Source of the DNA: Lactuca virosa
Taxonomy: Eukaryota; Streptophyta; Magnoliopsida; Asterales; Asteraceae
Assembly (NCBI GenBank): GCA_928212115.1
Contig: CAKMRJ010002223.1
Location: forward strand, 299,059,093 to 299,123,092
Reading direction: 5' to 3'
DNA: 64,000 nucleotides
The first letter of the stretch is position 1; each line of letters begins with the position of its first letter. Under the pieces are notes generated by a model. That model saw nothing but the letters and a program-made list of their open reading frames with translations. It was not told where the DNA came from and did not search any database. Position numbers and translations under genes: made by a program. Of this stretch, positions 56,684 to 64,000 are shown piece by piece.

Positions 56684-57365
56684 ATGGCGGAATTCCACCT
56701 ACCTGGAGACCCTTACTTCCCTAATGAGGGAAACGCTGGATGGCTCGAAGAAGAACCCGAGGAAATGATCGAGGAGGATCCTGAGGAAGACCCCGAAGAG
56801 GTTGAGGAAGAAGAAGAACCCGAGTAGGAAGAAGAAATGGAGGACGAAGAAGAAGAGGAGGAACCAGAGGAGGAAGTCATCAACCCTCCTTACATCGCCA
56901 GGATGCCTGCAAACCGTTTTGGCTACAACGGGCCTGAGCCCCGTTGGGAAACAGTGATCGAGCGATGGGGGCCGTCAACAACGACAACGATCACCATTTG
57001 GCGATCAACGGGGTTACTACGACCTCAGTCATGGGGGACTGGCTGATAGAGCCCTCCCAGTCGTGGTCCAGCAGATCACGAACCTTGGAGACCAGAATAG
57101 GGAAGTGGCAATTCAAGTTCAGGATCTCAACGCTGCTGTAGAAGCCTCGGATGCTCGTACCAGGGACTTGGAAAGAGACTTCTACCCCATGGACCAACTC
57201 ATCGAGGATCTTACCACCGCTCGGGCGGAGGTAAGGGAGTACCAGATCAGGCACGCAGCTCTCGAGGAGAGAGTGATCACGGCCGAACGCCGGATTGCGG
57301 AGCTTCAGGGAGCCTCGACCTCATCTCAAGGCCACCATGGACCAGATGCCACCCGCCTCGAGTAG
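56684..57365 (+). pseudogene. Extra ORF upstream of gag in chromovirus D, broken
   Basis: Homologue of 44174-44836. ATG at 56684 starts LPGDPYFPNEGNAGW, then a strongly acidic Glu/Asp stretch with a TAG at 56825. The same frame goes on to about 56970 (PRWETVIERWG), after which the frame shifts; the C-terminal half is read at 57020-57365 with GGLADRALPVVV and a coiled-coil-like helix (EVAIQVQDLNAAVEASDART ... AEVREYQIRHAALEERVITA). Full length would be about 225 codons. It lies between primer site and gag, so it would be the first ORF on the genomic RNA. Function unknown; acidic plus coiled-coil composition suggests a protein-interaction role. At least one stop and one frameshift. Confidence 0.65.
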
Positions 57366-58046
57366 TGCTTGCACTGCTCACATTTTGTTATAAAAACTAG
57401 GATTTCGAGTATGCGTTGGTGCTACTTTTCTTACAAGTAGATTCGACCCTACGTCTAAGTGAATACACTATTCGAGGAGTCGCTGTGCTGTTAAAATTTT
57501 CTTTTCTGAATTGATGTAATGTAGACCTCCTATGAGGACTAATTTTCCTAAGCATTATGTACCAAATTTACATCAATGAAATTGGTTTGCATTTTATTGG
57601 ATGTTCGGCATTGGATCTCATAACTTGATAACACAAACGATTTGCAAATGATAATTCAAAAAATTTTAAGGTGTACCTCGAAGTTATATGTAAATAAGCG
57701 ATGATCGACTTAGAAATGGTGAGTCCGCCTTGGGTCCTCTTCCTTGTTTGGTTGTGGACTTATGACAGACTCATTAGGTTCAAAGGCTTATCTAAACTTA
57801 ATTACATGCAACTGGCGTACGTTGAGTAAATTTTTTGGAATGAATCAGGCACAGAGCAGAACACGAGTGTTCGGTGGAGACACTATTATTAAATTCCTAA
57901 GTTTATTAGTATAGATTTTATTTATGAAATGCTTGCAAATACAATAAGTTGGGATATTATACTGATAATGTAACTCAAATAGCACCCGACTCGTCCTTAC
58001 TATTGAAGACTCACCGACTTTTCGCCTTTTAAACTTTGACAGAATT
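57366..58046 (+). other. Leader between extra ORF and gag in chromovirus D
   Basis: 680 bp, AT-rich, no similarity to proteins. Part of it (57715-57780, CTTGGGTCCTCTTCCTTGTT) resembles 10510-10560 in the other gypsy LTR. Confidence 0.5.
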
Positions 58047-61000
58047 ATGCCACCAAGGAAAAGACCCAGACCTTCCGGCAGCGGAGCACCACCTCCTCCG
58101 CCACCACCTCCACAGTTTGATTTCGTGATGTTCCAGGCTGCAGTAACAGCAGCTGTGGCGGCCGCAATGTCGCAGATAGGTACAAACGGTGCTGGTGGTT
58201 CTGGATCTGGTGCTACGCACTCTAACCACGGGGACAGTATGGGGCGTACAAAAGAGTGTTCTTACAAAGACTTCACGAATGGCAAACCTGATTTTTTCAT
58301 TGGAAGCAGGGGAGTGGTCACACTAATGCAATGGTTCGAGAGGACTGAAGCAGTTTTCGAAATCTGTGCTTGTCCCGAAACGAGCAAAGTCAAGTATGCG
58401 GCATTCACTTTCACCGGTAAGGCTCTCACTTGGTGGAATGGCCGAGTTAAGTCACTTACTCCTGCAGTGGCTAACTCTATAAGCTGGGAGGACATAAAAG
58501 CTTTGATGCTAAAGGAGTATTGCCCGAGGGGCGATGTGCAAAAACTTGAAGAAGAACTCTGGAACCTCAAGATGTCAGGCACAGACCTTGAAACCTATAG
58601 TACCCAATTCAATGACCTAGCACTCATCTGTCCAGCAATGGTCACTCTACAAGAGAAGAAGGTGGAACGATACCTCTGGGGGCTATCATCCCAGATTCAA
58701 GATAGTGTGCTGGCCTCGAAACCCACTACTTTTGACAGTGCCAAGGAATTGGCACAACAACTTATCGACCATAGGGCCAGCCACGGTACTGTTACTACCA
58801 CCCATGATCAAACTAAAGGGGGGAGCAATAAAAGAAAATTCTGGAACAACAAAAGGAAGCAGTCGGTACCAGACTCCGCTAAAAAGCAACAGACAGCTGA
58901 TGTCCGTGCTGCCATTACTCCTGTCACTCCAGCACCACCGAAGTAATATACAGGAACCCTTCCCAAGTGCAACAAATGCAACTTCCACCACACTGGTGCT
59001 TGTCGGGAAAGGCACTGCAACAATTGCAACAAGAAGGGGCACACTGCTCGATTCTGTAAAGCACCAGCCCAACCCATCACTCAAGTCACTAACACCGGAG
59101 CAAGTCGTGCCTGCTATGGCTGTGGGGAAACGGGGCACTTCAAACGAGACTTCCCAAAGGCACGAAACGCCAATGCTGCGGGTGTAGGAAGAGTCCTAGC
59201 TATAGGGCACGGAGAAGCAGTCAAGGACCCTACGGTGGTTACCGGTACGTTCCTCCTTAATAACTCTTATGCATGCATACTTTTTGATAGTGGGGCAGAG
59301 AGGAGTTTCGTGAGCCACCAATACAAACATTTACTTAAAGAAAATCCCCAGTCACTAAAAGATTCATACGTCGTAGAAATGGCAAACGGGAAGGCAGAGC
59401 GCACTAATGATATTTACGCAGGGTGTACCCTCACTCTAGACAACCATTCATTCAAAATCGACCTAATGTCGGTCACAATAAAAAGTTTTGATATTATCAT
59501 TGGCATGGATTGGTTAAGTTCTAATCGTGCCGACATTTTATGTTACGAAAGGGCCGTCCGCCTTAATCTGCCAAATGGCAAAACCCTTTTTATCTACGGC
59601 GATAAACCCAGTACAAATCTACAAATCATTTCTTGCGTCAAGGCTCATAAGTATTTCCGAAAGGAATACCACGCCTTCTTAGCCCACGTGATAGATAAGA
59701 AACAAGAAGCGAAGGACATCAAAGACATTCTGGAGGTGTGTAATTTTCCCGACTTGTTCCCAGAAGACCTCCCAGGTGTACCACTTGCACGACAAGTCGA
59801 ATTCCGAATCGATTTGGTCCCACGAGCTACCCCCGTAGCCAAAGCTCCATACCGTCTCGCACCGGCGGAAATGCAAGAGCTGTCCAGCCAACTAAATGAG
59901 CTATTGAGCAAAGGGTTTATCAGACCGAGCTTTTCACCTTGGGGAGCACCAGTTCTCTTTGTGAAGAAGAAGGATGGATCCTTTCACATGTGCATCGACT
60001 ATCGGGAGTTAAACAAAATTACAATCAAGAATCGATATCCCGTACCCCGAATCGACGACCTCTTCGACCAACTACAAGGAGCAAGTTACTTTTATAAAAT
60101 CGACTTCAGGTCGGGTTACCATCAACTTCGAGTACAAGAGGATGATATTCCCAAAACAGCTTTCAGAACGCGCTACGGCCATTACGAATTTGTGGTGATG
60201 CCCTTCGGATTAACGAACGCACCTGCGGTATTCATGGACCTAATGAACGGAGTGTGCCAACCCTTCTTAGACAAATTCGTAATCGTATTCATCGACAATA
60301 TCTTGGTCTATTCACGAAGCGAGGAAGAGCACAGCCAGCATCTACGACTAGCATTGGAGACTCTAAGAACTGAGAAGCTTTATGCTAAACTCTCTAAGTG
60401 CGAATTCTGGCTCAGAGAAGTAGGATTTCTTGGCCATGTGGTCAGCGACAAAGGGATACATGTGGATCCCTCCAAAATCAAGGCAATCGAAAACTGGTCA
60501 GCACCTACAACGCCGACGGAAATCCAACAATTTTTAGGGCTCGCTGGCTACTATCGAAGATTCATACAAAACTTCTCCAAGATCGCTAAACCGCTCACCA
60601 TCTTGACTCAAAAAGGTGTGATGTTTAAGTGGGAAGATAAAGAAGAAGCTGCCTTCCAAACGTTAAAGCAAGCCCTGTGCAGCGCACCGATCTTGTCTCT
60701 GCCAGAAGGAACCGAAGACTTTGTAGTCTACTACGACGCATCAAACGAGGGGCTTGGGTGTGTGTTAATGCAGCGAGGAAAGGTCATTGTCTACGCATCG
60801 AGGCAATTGAAAACGCACGAGGTCAACTATGCCACGCACGACCTCGAATTGGGAGCAGTAGTATTCGCCCTAAAGATCTGGAGGCACTACCTTTACGGAA
60901 CGAAGTGTACTGTCTTTACCGATCACAAGAGCCTTCAGCACATTCTCAATCAAAAAGAGCTCAACATGCGGCAGAGAAGATGGGTTGAACTACTGAACGA

Positions 61001-62582
61001 CTACGAGTGCGAGATTCACTATCATCCGGGCAATGTCAATGTTGTGGCTGATGCCCTGAGCAGAAAGGAATATTCGGGTCGCCGAGTAAAGTCATTAAAG
61101 ATGACAATCCATTCACACCTGTCCACACAAATCAAGGAGGCTCAGCTGGAGGCCTTGAAACCTGAAAATGTGACGGGTGAGGCATTAAGAGGAATGGATA
61201 AAAACCTAGAAGTCAAAGACGACGGAGTTTGTTACCTCATGAACCGAATCTGGACACCGAAGTTTGGTGGTTTCCGAGATGTCATCATGAACGAAGCACA
61301 CAAGACTAGATACTCCATCCACCCGGGTTCAGATAAAATGTATCTGGATCTCAAGAAGTTATACTGGTGGCCGAACATGAAAGCAGAGATTGCTACTTTC
61401 GTGGGCAAGTGTTTGACTTGCGCCAAGGTCAAGGTAGAATATCGGAAACCCTCACGACTACTACAATAACCTGATATACCTGAATGGAAGTGGGAACGGA
61501 TAACCATGGACTTAATAATTAAGTACCCAAGACAACGGGGTGGACTGGATACCATTTGGGTAATCGTTGACCGACTGACCAAGTCAGCATACTTTCTACC
61601 AATGAAAGAGACCGACAAGATGGAGAAGCTGACCAAGCTGTACATCAAGGAAATCGTGAGATTGCATGGGGTACCAAAGTCCATTATCTCAGACCGAGAT
61701 AGTCGATTTACCTCGCAATTCTGGCAGTCACTTCAGAAATCCTTGGGAACTAGGCTGGACATGAGTACAACTTATCACCCACAAACCGACGGGCAAAGTG
61801 AGAGGACCATTCAAACACTAGAAGCCATGCTTAGGGCATGTGTGATAGACTTTGGTAAAGCCTGGGATACCCATCTGCCACTTGTCGAATTCTCGTACAA
61901 TAACAGTTATCACACTAGCATCAAGGTTGCACCATTTGAAGCCCTCTATGGCCGCAAGTGCAGGTCACCACTGTGCTGGGCTGAATTGGGAGACATGCAA
62001 CTAGCTAAGGGACAAGTCCCTAATAGCACCCTCACTGGTCCGGAGATAATAAGAGAAACTACAGAGAAGATTGTTCAAATCCGAGAACGATTAAAGGCTT
62101 CTAGAGACAGACAGAAAAGTTACGCAGATAACAGACGAAAGCCTTTGGAATTCCAGGTTGGAGATCGTGTGCTATTAAAGGTCTCACCCTGGAAGGGTTT
62201 AATATGTTTCGGTAAACGAGGAAAGTTGAACCCTATATACATCGGGCCATTCGAGATCCTCGCTAGGATTGGCCCGGTAGCTTAAAAGCTCCGCCTACCA
62301 CAGGAACTTAATAATGTACATCCTACCTTCCACGTATCGAACTTAAAGAAATGTCTATCTGACGAGACCCTCGTGATACCACTCGACGAAATTGAAATCA
62401 ACGAGAGTCTCCACTTCGTGGAAGAACCGGAAGAAATCATTGATCGAGAGATCAAAAGAACGAAACAAAGTCGTATTCCTATCGTGAAGGTCCGTTGGAA
62501 CGCTAAACGAGGACCCGAGTTCACCTGGGAACGCGAAGATCAAATGAAACGAAAGTACCCACATCTCTTCCCGAACTCTTGA
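58047..62582 (+). pseudogene. Chromovirus D gag-pol (Tekay/Del type), one frame with three stops
   Basis: 1,511 codons in one frame, the fused Gag-Pol layout common in chromoviruses. Gag (residues 1-300) has the Pro-run and Ala-rich N-terminus, WWNGRVKSL and the TYSTQFNDLA block; three zinc knuckles follow (CNKCNFHHTGAC, CNNCNKKGHTARFC, CYGCGETGHFKRD, the last lacking its final Cys). Protease LFDSGAERSFVSH with IIGMDWLS; RT with FVKKKDGSF, CIDYRELNK and an active site FIDN (60288-60299) where FIDD is expected; RNase H (YYDASN, TDHKSL); integrase zinc finger and D, D, E core (IVDR, SDRDSRF, DGQSERT); and a chromodomain near the end (EEIIDREIK ... VRWNAKRGPEFTWERE). Stops: TAA 58944 (codon 300), TAA 61467 (codon 1141, CAA to TAA by comparison with 9370) and TAA 62283 (codon 1413). 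With the RT mutation it is dead but recent. Confidence 0.93.
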
Positions 62583-62623
62583 AGTCCCAGTCAAAATGCT
62601 AATTTCGGGACGAAATTCCTTCT

Positions 62624-62636
62624 AACGGGGGGATGA
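62624..62636 (+). other. Polypurine tract of chromovirus D
   Basis: AACGGGGGGATGA immediately before TGTGACAACC. Confidence 0.85.
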
Positions 62637-64000
62637 TGTGACAACCGTCGATTTTCAGGCTAGTCAAAGTCAAATAAAGTCAATAAGTCAAACCGGTCAA
62701 CTCATCTAACCTTAGTATATTAGGGTTTACAATATATTAGCTACTGTACAACTCGTTATTTTAATAAGAAGTTATCACTTGGAAAGTTCGTATGATTGAA
62801 ATTCTTAAACCCTAAACGGGATAAGTGAGGTAGCTAAACGATAAAACACTATTGCATACCCTCAAATGGGTGTGTAAGACCCTTAAACATGGCTTAACGG
62901 GGTTTACATACCTTGAGTTGCAAATCTAAAAACTCAAAAAGGTCACAAACGAAGTCTCTCTCAAATCTCTCCTGAATCTCTCCAAGTATATCAAATCTCT
63001 CCCAAATCTCTCCAAGTATGTGAAATATCTCCCAAATCTCTCCAAGTATGTGAAATCTCTCCCAAATCTCTCCAAGTATGTGAAATCTCTCCCAAATCTC
63101 TCTAAGTATGATAAATCTCTCCAAGTATGTGAAATCTCTCCCAAATCTCTCCAAGTATATGAAATCTCTCCCAAATCTCTCCAAGTATGTGAAATCTTTC
63201 CCAAATCTCTCTCAAAATCTCTCTCAACTTTTTATAATCACTCGGGGCATCCCGACCCTTGAATTAGTCAAAACCAGCTCGAAAACGGAAGTTTGCGCGA
63301 AAAAAAGTCTTGAGGAGCCGAACCTAGCTTAAGAGTTGAAGATCCTATTAGAACCGAACCTCGGAAGACCGAAGGTCCCTTCGGACCGAACCTCTAGCCA
63401 GCTTCACCTCCGGTCCCTTCTGATTAGTGCGCCTGCGAGACCTGCTCGGACCGAAACCCCTCACTCTCGGTTCCAACACGCTAACTGAACCCTACCTTCG
63501 GTTCTAATGCTTCTAAGTTCGAACCTCGCCCCTGACTTCGGATTTTCCATTTTCTTACCGGTTTTTGACCCAATCTTCGTTTTAAACCCGTTTTTCATTA
63601 TTTTAACGTGGGATTTTCACCAAAACTTATATTTTGACATATAAGACCCTAAGTATTCATATTTTAATCACATTTTGAGGATAATCTTTATCCAAGATTA
63701 AAATCTAGTGGGTGAGATATTTAGGTGGAGTGTTGACTTTACCTTTGAGTTATGACACAAGCAACCCTCTACACCCACTTCATGACCATCCCCAGTCACT
63801 ATTCCACCATACCTGGTCATTCCATCGTCCTTTTCCCACTCTTTTCAGCCAAACACTTTGATTCAAGGATAGAAAAATCCTTATCTCTCCTCCCATTTCA
63901 CTCACACTCCTCCAAGAAGCAAAAACTCATTCTCTCTCACTATCCCTCTCTAATCTCGAAATTTCAAGGTTGATCACAAGTTCTTCATCTACACCTAGTA
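62637..64000 (+). repeat. Chromovirus D 3' LTR, cut by window end
   Basis: Starts TGTGACAACCG. Matches 45493-46497 and then 53996-54390 without the copia B insertion, so it preserves the empty site (GTGGGATTTTCACC at 63608-63621). Confidence 0.92.
62955..63215. repeat. 30-bp minisatellite in D 3' LTR
   Basis: About eight units of the same repeat as 45773-46090, with one shortened unit at the corresponding place (AAATCTCTCTAAGTATGAT). Confidence 0.92.

Overview
This window looks like a heterochromatic stretch of a large plant nuclear genome. It contains no host gene that I can recognise. Almost everything in it is LTR retrotransposon, nested several layers deep, plus one small hAT-type DNA transposon derivative. 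Plant origin rests on Tekay/Del-type chromovirus and SIRE/Maximus-type copia polyproteins and on primer sites of the form TGGTATCAGAGCC (initiator tRNA-Met). The ACTCGNCGAGT-rich LTR sequence suggests lettuce or another Asteraceae; that last point is an inference from memory.

Layout. 1-24356: an old Ty3/gypsy chromovirus (gag relic 1-469, pol relic 8019-9834, 3' LTR 9835-11070 plus 23587-24356). It is broken by a copia-type non-autonomous element (copia A, 470-8018), and its LTR is split by a 12.5 kb SIRE-like copia element (copia E, 11071-23586, 646-bp LTRs). 24357-28124: a minus-strand gypsy LTR with primer site (J), the 3' end of a second, diverged SIRE-like element (F), and a gypsy LTR fragment (K). 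28125-32081: a minus-strand gypsy relic (L) with its LTR, into which a hAT MITE is inserted with a perfect 8-bp duplication. 32082-36170: a plus-strand gypsy LTR of 2.5 kb and a decayed gag (G). 36171-about 41520: a minus-strand copia element (C) with recognisable gag, protease, integrase, RT and RNase H. About 41521-45492: a gypsy LTR and leader (H) with an intact 220-codon ORF ahead of where gag would be. 45493-64000: a Tekay-type chromovirus (D) with LTRs over 3 kb, gag-pol 58047-62582 in one frame broken by three stop codons, and copia B (46503-53990, minus strand, 5-bp duplication GCATT) sitting inside its 5' LTR. The 3' LTR runs off the window.

How the parts relate. Copia A, B and C share LTR ends and 3' non-coding sequence. 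A and B carry the same decayed coding region yet have nearly identical LTR pairs, so they were probably mobilised in trans. E and F share the C-terminal part of an extra ORF located between pol and the 3' LTR. D and H share an extra acidic/coiled-coil ORF located between the primer site and gag.

The most unusual signals are: (1) hairpin modules in copia A and B whose loops are nearly invariant while the self-complementary stems are different each time; (2) the pentamer CCGCA scattered at roughly one per 150 bp through all of copia E, coding and non-coding, against about one per 2 kb elsewhere in the window; (3) the two extra ORFs, one with what looks like its own TATA promoter and pyrimidine-rich leader; (4) short CG-containing palindromes clustered in the LTRs, each gypsy family having its own sequence. 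Counts were made by eye.
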